DNA of 64,000 nucleotides from Bacteroidota bacterium (GTDB taxonomy: Bacteria > Bacteroidota > Bacteroidia > Cytophagales > Cyclobacteriaceae). The stretch is taken from assembly GCA_018267275.1 (NCBI GenBank), contig JAFDYV010000004.1, positions 496,001-560,000 of the forward strand, in the 5' to 3' direction. Of the stretch, positions 46,953-55,757 are shown piece after piece. Every line of letters starts with the position of its first letter. Within the stretch, counting starts at the first letter, position 1. The notes below the pieces were generated by a model. It was not told the origin of the DNA, did no database searches, and was given only the letters and a program-made list of their open reading frames with translations. The position numbers were made by a program, and so were the translations under genes.

Positions 46953-46988
46953 GATCAATTGTATTTTTTTGATTGAGGTCAATTGATC
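46953..46988. repeat. Inverted repeat upstream of polA
   Basis: GATCAATTG (46953-46961) and CAATTGATC (46980-46988) are perfect complements around an 18-base T-rich loop. A second, overlapping pair (TTGATTG and CAATCAA) allows a different fold. It lies after the broken gene and could end its transcript. Confidence 0.4.
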
Positions 46989-47048
46989 AATCAACCTAAA
47001 GGCGTAGAGTTTTTTGCAGAAGGATCATTTGCTGCGAATTGAAAAAAC

Positions 47049-47078
47049 TTGAAATAACATTCAGTTGTTCTACCTTCG
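47049..47078 (+). promoter_or_regulatory. Promoter of polA
   Basis: TTG at 47049-47051, exactly 19 bases, then TACCTTCG at 47071-47078, four bases before the ATG at 47083. Spacing is ideal for the Bacteroidota pattern and implies a leaderless or nearly leaderless message. Confidence 0.5.
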
Positions 47079-47082
47079 CCCC

Positions 47083-49776
47083 ATGGCCGAAAAAAAACTG
47101 TTCTTGCTGGATGCGTACGCGCTGATTTATCGCGCGCATTTTGCCTTTACCAAAAATCCCCGTATTAATTCCAAGGGCATTAATACCTCGGTGCCGTTTG
47201 GTTTTACCAACACGTTGTTGGAAGTAATCCAAAAACAGAAGCCCACCCACATTGCAGTGGCGTTTGATACATCGGCCAAAACCTTTAGAGATGAAATTTT
47301 TACCGAGTACAAAGCCACACGGCAAGAAACGCCCGAGGACATTCGGTCGGGCGTGCCGATTGTGAAAGAAATCATCAAAGGCTTCGGCATTCCAATTTTA
47401 GAAAAAGACGGATACGAAGCGGATGACATCATTGGCACTATTGCGAAGAAAGCTGAGCAAGAAGGCTTTGATGTTTTTATGATGACGCCCGACAAAGATT
47501 TTGGACAACTGGTGTCGGATAAAATAAAGCTCTACAAGCCCGCGTACATGGGCAATTCGGTAGACATCATGGGGCCGAAAGAAGTGTGCGAGAAATGGGA
47601 TATTGAAGATGTATCACAAGTAATTGATGTGCTTGGATTGCAAGGCGATACTTCTGATAACATTCCCGGCATTCCGGGGGTGGGTCCGAAAACCGCAGCC
47701 GATTTATTAAAACAATACAAAAGTGTTGAAAACATTATTGCTCACTCGGGCGAACTGAAAGGAAAACTGAAAGAGCGGGTTGAGCAATTTGGCGAACAGG
47801 CCATTCTATCAAAAAAGCTTGCCACCATCATTACCGATGCGCCCGTGACGTGGAACGAGCAAGACCTTGCCTACACAGGGCCATTACCGGACAAGCTAAA
47901 ACCGATTTTGGAAGATTTGGAGTTCAAAACGATGATGCCCAGAATCTTTAGCGCTTCACCCGGTGCAGCACCCACTCCAATTCCGTCTTCGCCCAAGGCG
48001 GCACAACTTTCCATGTTTGGCGGAGCAAGCGAGGCAGAAGAACCGGCCGTTGAAAAGAAAACACTCGATGCTTCTACTGTTGCTTATCGCAAATTATTGG
48101 CCGATGAGGCAGCTACCATCGTTGAAAAATTAAAAGGCAAGAAAGAGTTCGCCTTGGAGGTGATAACATCCGATGAAGAAAATTTCGACTATAGTGCCAC
48201 TTCGTTGGTACTTGCAGTACAAGCAGGCGAAGCATTCGAATTACCCATTGCATCGATAGATTTATTAAAAGATATTTTAGCGGACGAAGATATCGCTAAG
48301 GTTGGCCACAACATCAAGCACGCCATCTTGGCATTGAAAAAAATTGGTTTTGAAGTTCGTGGAAATTTATTTGATACTTTGTTGGCTCACTACCTTATTG
48401 AACCTGAGGCATCACATGATTTGGGAATTATATGTGGGCAATACCTGGGGTATCAATTTTCAGATGATGCCAATGCCTTTGAGCGCGTAGACCAAATCTT
48501 GCAACTCAGGCCCAAACTGCAGAAAGAATTGGAAAACCGTACCCACTCTCGCCTGATGCGCGATGTAGAGATGCCATTGGTGCCTGTGTTGGCTGCAATG
48601 GAATTTGAAGGTGTGGCTTTAGATGAAGAAGCGCTGAAGTGGATGTCGGAGGCGCTGGAAAAGGACAGCCGAAAAGTGCAGAAAGAAATTTATGAGATAG
48701 CAGGTCAGGAGTTTAACATTGGCTCGCCCAAGCAATTAGGTGAAATTTTGTTTGACAAGATGAAACTGATGGAGGGCAAAATTAAAAAGACCAAGACTGG
48801 CCAATACGCCACGGGCGAAGAAGTGCTGGTGAAGCTTGCCGAGGAACATGCCATCGCAAAAAAGATTTTAGACTATCGCGAATACGAAAAGCTCCGCTCG
48901 ACTTATGTAGATGCGTTACCTAAAATGCTAAGCAAGTTTGACCATCGGATTCATACCGATTACCGACAAGCCGTGGCAGCTACGGGCAGATTGAGTTCCA
49001 ACAATCCGAACTTGCAAAACATACCTATCCGCACTGAAAAAGGCCGGCAGATACGCGGAGCGTTTGTGCCGCGCAGCAAAGATTTTCTTTTCATGTCAGC
49101 CGACTACTCGCAGATAGAGTTGCGCATCGCGGCTTCGTTTGCCAAAGATGAAACCATGATTGAAGCTTTCCGTACTGGGCGCGATATACACACCACCACC
49201 GCAGCCAAGGTTTTTAAGGTGGACTTGGAAAAAGTCACGCCAGATATGAGACGGAAGGCGAAGGAGGTAAACTTTGGGATTTTATATGGAAGCACCGCTT
49301 TTGGGTTAGCCCAAAACTTGAATATCTCGCGCACCGAAGCAAGTGAGATCATTGAATCGTATTTCAAAGAATTTTCGGCCATTAAACGATACATGGACGA
49401 CAGCATTAACATGGCGCGCGAAAAAGAGTATGTAGAAACGATCTTGGGTAGACGCAGGTATTTGCGTGACATCAATTCCCGCAATATCTCCACACGCGGC
49501 TTTGCCGAGCGCAACGCCATCAACGCACCCATTCAAGGGAGCGCAGCTGACATTATCAAGATCGCGATGATTAACATTCACCGCTGGCTGCAGAGAGAGA
49601 AGTTAAAAACAAAAATGATTCTGCAAGTGCATGATGAATTGGTATTTGACCTACATGTGAGTGAACAGGAAATTGTGAAACCTAAAGTGGTTGAGCTAAT
49701 GAAAACCGCTGTGCTATTGGATGTGCCGATGGAGGTAGAGGTGGGGATTGGCAAGAACTGGTTGGAGGCGCATTAG
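47083..49776 (+). CDS. polA: DNA polymerase I with degenerate 3'-5' exonuclease domain
   Basis: The start at 47083 (MAEKKLFLLDAYALIYRAHFAF) gives 897 residues. The 5' nuclease domain is complete (KATRQETPEDI, GYEADDIIGT, GDTSDNIPGIPGVGPKTAA). The polymerase domain has motifs A (DYSQIELRIA), B (RRKAKEVNFGILYG) and C (LQVHDELVF). The middle 3'-5' exonuclease domain keeps its fold but not its catalytic residues: the Exo I DxE is Glu359-Val-Ile361 (FALEVITS), Exo II Asp is Ala414 (GHNIKHAILA), and the Exo III YxxxD is absent (NAFERVDQ). The enzyme should therefore do gap filling and RNA primer removal without proofreading, like Taq polymerase. Confidence 0.96.
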   Translation: MAEKKLFLLDAYALIYRAHFAFTKNPRINSKGINTSVPFGFTNTLLEVIQKQKPTHIAVAFDTSAKTFRDEIFTEYKATRQETPEDIRSGVPIVKEIIKGFGIPILEKDGYEADDIIGTIAKKAEQEGFDVFMMTPDKDFGQLVSDKIKLYKPAYMGNSVDIMGPKEVCEKWDIEDVSQVIDVLGLQGDTSDNIPGIPGVGPKTAADLLKQYKSVENIIAHSGELKGKLKERVEQFGEQAILSKKLATIITDAPVTWNEQDLAYTGPLPDKLKPILEDLEFKTMMPRIFSASPGAAPTPIPSSPKAAQLSMFGGASEAEEPAVEKKTLDASTVAYRKLLADEAATIVEKLKGKKEFALEVITSDEENFDYSATSLVLAVQAGEAFELPIASIDLLKDILADEDIAKVGHNIKHAILALKKIGFEVRGNLFDTLLAHYLIEPEASHDLGIICGQYLGYQFSDDANAFERVDQILQLRPKLQKELENRTHSRLMRDVEMPLVPVLAAMEFEGVALDEEALKWMSEALEKDSRKVQKEIYEIAGQEFNIGSPKQLGEILFDKMKLMEGKIKKTKTGQYATGEEVLVKLAEEHAIAKKILDYREYEKLRSTYVDALPKMLSKFDHRIHTDYRQAVAATGRLSSNNPNLQNIPIRTEKGRQIRGAFVPRSKDFLFMSADYSQIELRIAASFAKDETMIEAFRTGRDIHTTTAAKVFKVDLEKVTPDMRRKAKEVNFGILYGSTAFGLAQNLNISRTEASEIIESYFKEFSAIKRYMDDSINMAREKEYVETILGRRRYLRDINSRNISTRGFAERNAINAPIQGSAADIIKIAMINIHRWLQREKLKTKMILQVHDELVFDLHVSEQEIVKPKVVELMKTAVLLDVPMEVEVGIGKNWLEAH

Positions 49777-49786
49777 GTTTCGAAAT

Positions 49787-50461
49787 TCAAAACCGCCTGG
49801 TAACTCCCAAGCTAAACATATTCACAATCCTTCTAAAACGGTCATTCGGTTGCGGCACTTGCTGCACCTGTGCGTTAGTGCTGTATTCTGTAAACACGTG
49901 TTGTAGACCAATTTTTAGCAACCATTTTTCTGATACTTGATACCGTGCATAAAACTCAGAATTTAGTGTACCCCGGTCGTTTACATCCACTAAAAGCACG
50001 TTGAACACAGTTGGTGATGCAGCAGTATTTGTTCTTTGCAAATCTTTGATGTGAGCGCCCTGTTGCGTGGAGCCAAAAGACGCACCGATGGCATCTATAT
50101 TAAAGCCCAATGAAAATTTTGACGAAAGTGAGTAGCCAAACCCCAGTGCAATGTTAAGGGCGTTAATTTGTACAGAGCCCAAAAAAACTGAGTCGACATA
50201 ATTGTTATTTCTTGCCAAGTCAGGCGGTGCTGATGAAAAATATTGATTCGAGCCGAAAACGCTGGTCAGTCGACCACCCAAGCCGACTTCAAACTTTTTT
50301 TGCTTACCCAACTTCCACAAGTGGAAAAAGTCAATCGAGACATTGCCCATGCCTCCCCCAAGTGCCATGGTAGCGCTTGCATACTTGGATGTCTTGTCAG
50401 TCACTTGGCCGTGAGTTAAGAATGGCAGGATGCAAAATGTTACTAGTAAAACCAGTTTCAT
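49787..50461 (-). CDS. Probable outer-membrane beta-barrel protein
   Basis: A 224-residue protein with a signal peptide ending THGQV. The mature part alternates polar and hydrophobic residues in about eight to ten strands with aromatic girdle residues (KKFEVGLGGRLTSVF, NALNIALGFGYSLSSKFSLGF, EFYARYQVSEKWLLKIGLQHVFTEY), and ends in FSLGVTRRF, a typical C-terminal Phe for outer-membrane barrels. It resembles small OmpW/outer-membrane-porin-like proteins of Bacteroidota. It lies after the haem operon, separated by 100 bases, and need not be part of it. Confidence 0.75.
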   Translation of the reverse strand: MKLVLLVTFCILPFLTHGQVTDKTSKYASATMALGGGMGNVSIDFFHLWKLGKQKKFEVGLGGRLTSVFGSNQYFSSAPPDLARNNNYVDSVFLGSVQINALNIALGFGYSLSSKFSLGFNIDAIGASFGSTQQGAHIKDLQRTNTAASPTVFNVLLVDVNDRGTLNSEFYARYQVSEKWLLKIGLQHVFTEYSTNAQVQQVPQPNDRFRRIVNMFSLGVTRRF

Positions 50462-50561
50462 GAGAATGACTTATTGTTCTGTTGCAAGTTACCCATTCTA
50501 ATGAACGAGGTTGTCATGCCATTGACAAATTGACTAGTATTTAACGTAGTTGTCTTTGACG

Positions 50562-51341
50562 TCAATCAAAAAAAAGATGAAAAGTTTGATTTTGTTCTAG
50601 TAAACGTGCTTGAATCTGAAATACGTTGTAGATGTTCTCCGTTGTGAAAACACTTTCGGGGCTGCCCTGTTCTATTAATTTTCCACCATGGAGCATCAAC
50701 ACATGGTCTGCATATTTTGCGACAAGGTTTAAGTCATGGAGAACACCTACCACCGTTAAGTTCCGTTGCATTAACAGTGTTTTTAGTTTCTTAAGAAATT
50801 GCAGTTGATAGTGAATGTCCAAAAACGTCAATGGTTCGTCTAACAACAAGTAACGGGCAACTCCTTCTTCGCTTGTCCAAATCTGCGCCAACACGCGCGC
50901 AAACTGTACGCGTTGTTTTTCACCTCCACTTAGCGTGAGGTAATTTCTCTTAGCCATCTCCCACACGTCAAAAAACTGCATTGCTTCTTGGCAAGCTTTT
51001 TCATCGGTAGCGGATGGTTGTGTAACAAAGTGAGGGTAGCGTCCCATCATCACTACTTCCCATACTTTTAGTGGAAAGGCTAAATCAATCTGCTGCGACA
51101 AAACAGCCCGGCCTTTTGCGAGCTGATGGATGGGGATGGTAGAAGAATTTTCGAGCCCAAAGTTAATACTACCAGATGTGGGACGAAGCTGCCCGCTGAT
51201 TAATTTGATGATGGTGGATTTGCCCGCACCATTGGGGCCGACAATCAAATTGAGCTTACCTGCCTGAAATGAAGCCGACACGTTGTCAACCAATTTCTTG
51301 TCGCCAATCGAGAATGAAACGTTATCGAGCGTAAGCATCAA
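50562..51341 (-). CDS. hmuV: Haem/iron ABC transporter ATPase, HmuV-like
   Basis: A 259-residue ATPase with Walker A VGPNGAGKST, Q-loop, signature LSGGEKQRVQFARVLAQ, Walker B LLLDEPLTFLDI and H-loop LHDLN. The signature followed by 'QIWTS' and the LIEQGSPESVF end match HmuV-type haem importers rather than siderophore ATPases. It powers uptake through the permease encoded just upstream, with which it overlaps by four bases. Last gene of the operon. Confidence 0.93.
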   Translation of the reverse strand: MMLTLDNVSFSIGDKKLVDNVSASFQAGKLNLIVGPNGAGKSTIIKLISGQLRPTSGSINFGLENSSTIPIHQLAKGRAVLSQQIDLAFPLKVWEVVMMGRYPHFVTQPSATDEKACQEAMQFFDVWEMAKRNYLTLSGGEKQRVQFARVLAQIWTSEEGVARYLLLDEPLTFLDIHYQLQFLKKLKTLLMQRNLTVVGVLHDLNLVAKYADHVLMLHGGKLIEQGSPESVFTTENIYNVFQIQARLLEQNQTFHLFFD

Positions 51342-52372
51342 TAGTATTGGTTTTTGCGAAGCAAGAAAATGAAAACAGGCACACCCACCACTGATGTGAC
51401 GATGCCGATAGGCAACTCTGCAGGAGCCAATAATAATCGAGCTGCTAAGTCTGCGAGGGTTAACAAAATTCCGCCTAGCATCATGCTACCAATAAGCAGG
51501 AACCGATTGTCAGAACCTTTCATTAATCGCAGGAGATGGGGCACAATCAACCCCACAAAGCTAATTACACCTACAAAAGCGGTTGCTGTTGCGACCAAAA
51601 TTACATTGATGCCGAGAATCGTCCATTGCAGTCGTCTGACGTCAACACCAATATTCACCGCCTCCTCTTCGCCCAGCATGAGCGCATTCAATGATTTTAC
51701 TTTTCGAAGGGCTAAAGCAAAACAAACAGCGCAAGCAATTGCGATGAATATTATTGCATTCCAGTTTACGCCAGATAAAGTTCCCAAATTCCAAAACGTA
51801 ATCGACCGCGCTTGCGGATCACGCGCGAGGTACGACATTAAACCAACTCCACTTAAAAACAAAGCATTGATGGCAATACCGGTAAGCAATAACGTAACCA
51901 CCGATTGCCTGCGCATGGCGGACTTTTGGAAGGACAAAAAGAAAACTAACACCGTTGCCAATGCTCCGCCAAGGGCTGCCGCGAACGGAAGTGTCCATTC
52001 CCCAGCGTGAAATTTGAAAACTGCGCCCAACACAAAATACAACGATGCACCGAAAGCCGCTCCACTGGAGGTGCCAATCAAACCCGGCTCCACAATCGGA
52101 TTGCGAAAGAGGGCTTGCATTAACACACCCGCCATCGCCAAGCTTGCACCTACCAGCAGGCACGCAATTGCGCGGGGTAAACGGATGTTTATGAATATTC
52201 GCTCGGTAAGTAAGAGGGTATCCGCTGAAGAAATGGACTTTTGTATACCGCCAACAATTTCGTCAAAGGAAATAAGAATAGCACCATACTTTAGTGAAAA
52301 AAGAAAGGATACAATAAGAAGTATTCCTAAAATCAGATAAACCTGGCGGTAGTGGTTATTGAACATGGCCAT
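51338..52372 (-). CDS. hmuU: Haem/iron ABC permease, FecCD family, HmuU-like
   Basis: A 344-residue permease with about ten transmembrane helices and the FecCD landmarks RLPRAIACLLVGASLAMAGVLMQALFRNP, EPGLIGTSSGAAFGA and the cytoplasmic coupling stretch FVGLIVPHLLRL. It forms the channel, probably as a dimer, for haem or chelated iron passed on by the binding lipoprotein. It overlaps the HmuT-like gene by 17 bases and the ATPase gene by four. Confidence 0.94.
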   Translation of the reverse strand: MAMFNNHYRQVYLILGILLIVSFLFSLKYGAILISFDEIVGGIQKSISSADTLLLTERIFINIRLPRAIACLLVGASLAMAGVLMQALFRNPIVEPGLIGTSSGAAFGASLYFVLGAVFKFHAGEWTLPFAAALGGALATVLVFFLSFQKSAMRRQSVVTLLLTGIAINALFLSGVGLMSYLARDPQARSITFWNLGTLSGVNWNAIIFIAIACAVCFALALRKVKSLNALMLGEEEAVNIGVDVRRLQWTILGINVILVATATAFVGVISFVGLIVPHLLRLMKGSDNRFLLIGSMMLGGILLTLADLAARLLLAPAELPIGIVTSVVGVPVFIFLLRKNQYY

Positions 52373-53237
52373 CCTTCCGGATTAGTTCTTGCAATTTCAA
52401 AACAATCTCGCCAGTGCGCGGGCCAAGATATACCATGTCATGCTCTTCCACGCGATAAATGCGATTTGCTTTTGCCGCCTTCGTTCCCGCAAGGCCGGGT
52501 AGTTTTTTGATTTCTTCAAGCGAACCAAGTTGGTCATAACCAAAGTCGGTGAGCAAAATGACATCGGGGTCCGTTTGCGCGATTACTTCAGCAGAAAGTT
52601 GTTGCATGCCTCGCTCACCCTCCAAAGGAATTTCCCCTCCCGCCCACTCCAATAATTTGGCCGTGGTTGATTTTTTGGTCATAGTGAGATAGACGTTGTT
52701 GGCGCGGCCAAAGTGAATCACTACTACTTTTGGTTTGTCCTTTAAAGTTGCAACAGCATCGATTGCCTTGGCCATGTCTGCATCTAACTTTGCGTTGAGC
52801 GAATCAGCTTGTTTTTCTCGGTGGAAGTATAGACCCATTTCGGCAATCAACGCTTTCGCGGAAGGGATGTCTTCGCCTTTGGTGTCGAATACTTTCATCG
52901 GGATTTTTAAGTCGTTGAGTTGTTTCATTACTGCCTCGGGGCCCACGTTATTATCGTGAATGATGAGCGTAGGTTTGGTCGATAAAATACCTTCGGCACT
53001 TAACGCACGGTGATAGCCAACCGTAGGCAATTTTTTGATGTCGGGTGGATAGGTGCTTGATAAATCGACTGCGACCAAATCTTTTTCTGCACCCAGCGCA
53101 AAAATGATTTCGTTGTATTGTTTGGCAATGCATACGATTCTCTGTGCATTGGCCTGCTTTTCATCTTTGTTCGCAAAACGACCGCAGGCGGTTAGTGTGA
53201 ACAAAAAAAGTAAAATGAAATTTTTCATAACAGTCAA
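52356..53237 (-). CDS. hmuT: Haem/iron ABC transporter binding lipoprotein, HmuT-like
   Basis: A 293-residue lipoprotein (MKNFILLFLFTLTAC) of the cluster A-II/TroA-like binding-protein fold. Recognisable pieces are IVCIAKQYNEIIFALGAEKDLVAVD, LPTVGYHRALSAEGILSTKPTLIIHDNN (the HmuT-type VGYxR segment near the ligand site), GERGMQQLSAEVIAQTDPDVILLTDFG and the C-terminal LGPRTGEIVLKL. It should capture haem or a chelate that crosses the outer membrane through the TonB receptor and hand it to the permease. Confidence 0.88.
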   Translation of the reverse strand: MTVMKNFILLFLFTLTACGRFANKDEKQANAQRIVCIAKQYNEIIFALGAEKDLVAVDLSSTYPPDIKKLPTVGYHRALSAEGILSTKPTLIIHDNNVGPEAVMKQLNDLKIPMKVFDTKGEDIPSAKALIAEMGLYFHREKQADSLNAKLDADMAKAIDAVATLKDKPKVVVIHFGRANNVYLTMTKKSTTAKLLEWAGGEIPLEGERGMQQLSAEVIAQTDPDVILLTDFGYDQLGSLEEIKKLPGLAGTKAAKANRIYRVEEHDMVYLGPRTGEIVLKLQELIRKDGHVQ

Positions 53238-53246
53238 TTTTACTTA

Positions 53247-53296
53247 GTGTCTTGGTGCCTTAGTGGTAAACGACTTACAACTAGGCACTAAGACAC
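53247..53296. repeat. Inverted repeat with octamer-periodic arm inside the haem operon
   Basis: GTGTCTTGGTGCCT (53247-53260) pairs with AGGCACTAAGACAC (53283-53296), a 14-bp stem with one G:T wobble around a 22-base loop. The left arm is part of CTTAGTGT-CTTGGTGC-CTTAGTGG (53243-53266). The hairpin sits between the TonB receptor and HmuT genes, so it would appear in the operon mRNA. Confidence 0.6.
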
Positions 53297-53303
53297 AACG
53301 TTT

Positions 53304-55670
53304 TTAAAAGGTATATCTCAAACTCGCACCCCCAAAGAAGTTAATGTCTTTAGGGCCTGGCAAGTAGGAGTCTGGCAACTGATTGACGAACACCATTTGG
53401 TAGTGCTGTTGACTGGTCATGTTGTTCGCTCCAATAAATACATCACCATCTAAGTGACTCAAGAATGACTTGCGAAAGCCTAACCGTCCATTCAGTTGAT
53501 GAAAACCTTTGGCGATATTCACCAAATCGGGCGTGATGTACATTTCATCGCGATACATAAACACCATGTTGGCATAAAAACCCGTGTTGGAAACAAAATC
53601 CACACCACCATTGGCTACATAAATTGGCACACCGGCCACACGATTTCCTGAAAAGTCTGCAACCGGATTGGCAATGTTATTATTGAAAGTTAAGCCCTCA
53701 TACTTAAAATCAGAATAGGTAAAGTTGGCAAATGGCCGCAACATCTTCACAAATCCCGTTGACGATTGAAGTAAATTGTATTTTACCAATGCTTCCACAC
53801 CCATGTTGTTTTGGCTTCCGGCATTCACCACGTAGCTATAAAGCGTTGCAGTGTTGTTTGCGTTGGGCACTCCCAACAACGTCATTTTGTTTGAAAACTT
53901 AGTTTGGAACCAAGCCACTTCAAAAGTCAGTCGGTCTTGTAGCGTATTGCCTTTCACACCGAACTCAAGTTGGTCTCCCATTTCTGGCTGCAGTGCTGTA
54001 TTCACAAAACCTCCAAGCGGCACATAAATATTTGATGATACGGGTGCGCGATAGCCTCGGCCAAAAGACCCGTACAATGCATACTTTTTGTTGAACACTT
54101 TGTTCACGGAAAATGTCGGAGACAATAGATTTTCGTATTTTGTCTCGTACCGGGTAGGAATTGTATTGGCAGGTGTGTTGTTAGCAGTAATGAAGAACTT
54201 ATCATATAGCAATATGTTCATGGTGCTTGCCCCCAATCCGGCCGTTACAGAAATATCATAAGGCAAGTTGGCCGTCCATTGCGTGAAGAGTGAATAGGTG
54301 GATGCATTGGTGGTGACGTTACTGCGTATGGCCCCAATAATGTTGAGTCCTGTCGGGTTCGCGTTATTCACCACCATCGGGTAACCAATGGTTTGAGCTA
54401 ACTGCTGTTGCGCCTCAATACCCGTCATCCCGGCCAAGCGGATGTTGCCAAATGTGAATTTGGTGTCGAATACTGAACGCAAGCCGTAGTTCACTGGTGC
54501 TTTGTCTGTCCACCCGCCAGCGGAACTCACGTTGCTGTTGAGTCCTGTGCCGAACAGCGAGGTGGTATTGGAAATATTTTCGTTGAATCGATAGGTATGC
54601 CCAATACCTGCTCGGAAGCTGACTACATTGGAGTGTGCATCGTTTTTGATGTAAGCAGGATTTCCAGAGTAATCGTATGTGTTATACTGCGTTATGGTAA
54701 GTTCACCATTGCGTTGATCGTAACTATCGGTGAAGCCAATATACGTGGTTAATGATTGTTTGCTATTGAGTTGAAACTCGCCCATCATGTTTACAAAGTC
54801 TTTGCGAGACCGAGTATTAATCATAAAGCCATCATACGACTGCCTACCATAATTTACTAACACAGTTGATTTTTCGTTGCTGATGCGCAGGTTAGTGGTA
54901 TAACGCCTAAGGCCGAATGTGCCTGTCAAATAATCCTGACCGATTGATGTTTTGTTTTTTTCAGGTTTGATGGTTTGTAAGTTCACCACACCAGCAATGG
55001 CTAGGCCATACAGCGAACTTGAGGGGCCTTTGATAATTTCAACATTGCCGATTGAAGCAAAATCAATGTCATCCATCAACGTAATGCCTTCGGCATCGGT
55101 AATCGGAATACCATTTAGATAAGCTTTGATACCGAGTTGGTCAAAGTTATTGTTTACTCCGCGGTTGCCAGGGCCACCACCTCCATACCCGCGAATGTTG
55201 AATTGCTGTCCGGCCGAAACGGTTCTGCGTTGCATAAACACACCCGGTATATTGGCGTTGATGGCATCGTCCAAGAACAAACCAGTGCCGCGTTTGATTT
55301 CAACATCTCCAATTTTGGCAATCGAGGCAGCTTGACCCAAAATGAGTTTGTTTTGATTGGAAGTAGCTGTAATCTCCACTTCGTTCAAGAGTTCTGTGGA
55401 AGCAACCAGCTGAATGTTCAGTTCGGCAGAACAATCTGAGATGCTGCGAGACAACGTCTCATAACCGACAAACCGAACAGTGAGAGTACCCATACCTGAA
55501 CAAGGAATCGCAAAGGCACCATCTTGGTCAACTATCGTTCCTTGTCCATTCAGTTGAATAGTGGCACCCGCCAATGCGTTACCATTGGCATCCGTAACTT
55601 TTCCGGTCAGGGTTTGTGCAAAGGCAGCGAGTGAAGTAAATGTAAATAGTAATGCGTATAAGATTTTCAT
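53304..55670 (-). CDS. TonB-dependent outer-membrane receptor, probably haem or iron complex
   Basis: A 788-residue receptor with signal peptide (ending AAFAQ), an N-terminal carboxypeptidase-regulatory-like domain (LTGKVTDANGNALAGATIQL, residues ~20-95), a plug domain (~115-245; DAINANIPGVFMQRR, FNIRGYGGGGPGNRG, IEIIKGPSSSLYG) and a 22-strand barrel ending SLRYTF. Plug/barrel style is nearer siderophore/haem receptors than SusC. It is the second gene of the operon and 66 bases from hmuT. Ligand is inferred from the ABC genes. Confidence 0.93.
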   Translation of the reverse strand: MKILYALLFTFTSLAAFAQTLTGKVTDANGNALAGATIQLNGQGTIVDQDGAFAIPCSGMGTLTVRFVGYETLSRSISDCSAELNIQLVASTELLNEVEITATSNQNKLILGQAASIAKIGDVEIKRGTGLFLDDAINANIPGVFMQRRTVSAGQQFNIRGYGGGGPGNRGVNNNFDQLGIKAYLNGIPITDAEGITLMDDIDFASIGNVEIIKGPSSSLYGLAIAGVVNLQTIKPEKNKTSIGQDYLTGTFGLRRYTTNLRISNEKSTVLVNYGRQSYDGFMINTRSRKDFVNMMGEFQLNSKQSLTTYIGFTDSYDQRNGELTITQYNTYDYSGNPAYIKNDAHSNVVSFRAGIGHTYRFNENISNTTSLFGTGLNSNVSSAGGWTDKAPVNYGLRSVFDTKFTFGNIRLAGMTGIEAQQQLAQTIGYPMVVNNANPTGLNIIGAIRSNVTTNASTYSLFTQWTANLPYDISVTAGLGASTMNILLYDKFFITANNTPANTIPTRYETKYENLLSPTFSVNKVFNKKYALYGSFGRGYRAPVSSNIYVPLGGFVNTALQPEMGDQLEFGVKGNTLQDRLTFEVAWFQTKFSNKMTLLGVPNANNTATLYSYVVNAGSQNNMGVEALVKYNLLQSSTGFVKMLRPFANFTYSDFKYEGLTFNNNIANPVADFSGNRVAGVPIYVANGGVDFVSNTGFYANMVFMYRDEMYITPDLVNIAKGFHQLNGRLGFRKSFLSHLDGDVFIGANNMTSQQHYQMVFVNQLPDSYLPGPKDINFFGGASLRYTF

Positions 55671-55757
55671 ATTTAAAAAATGTGTGTGTAAAAAGGGGTC
55701 AAGTCACCATTATAAACAATGGCTTGCCTTACGATTTAAAAATGACCTGCAGAGTTC

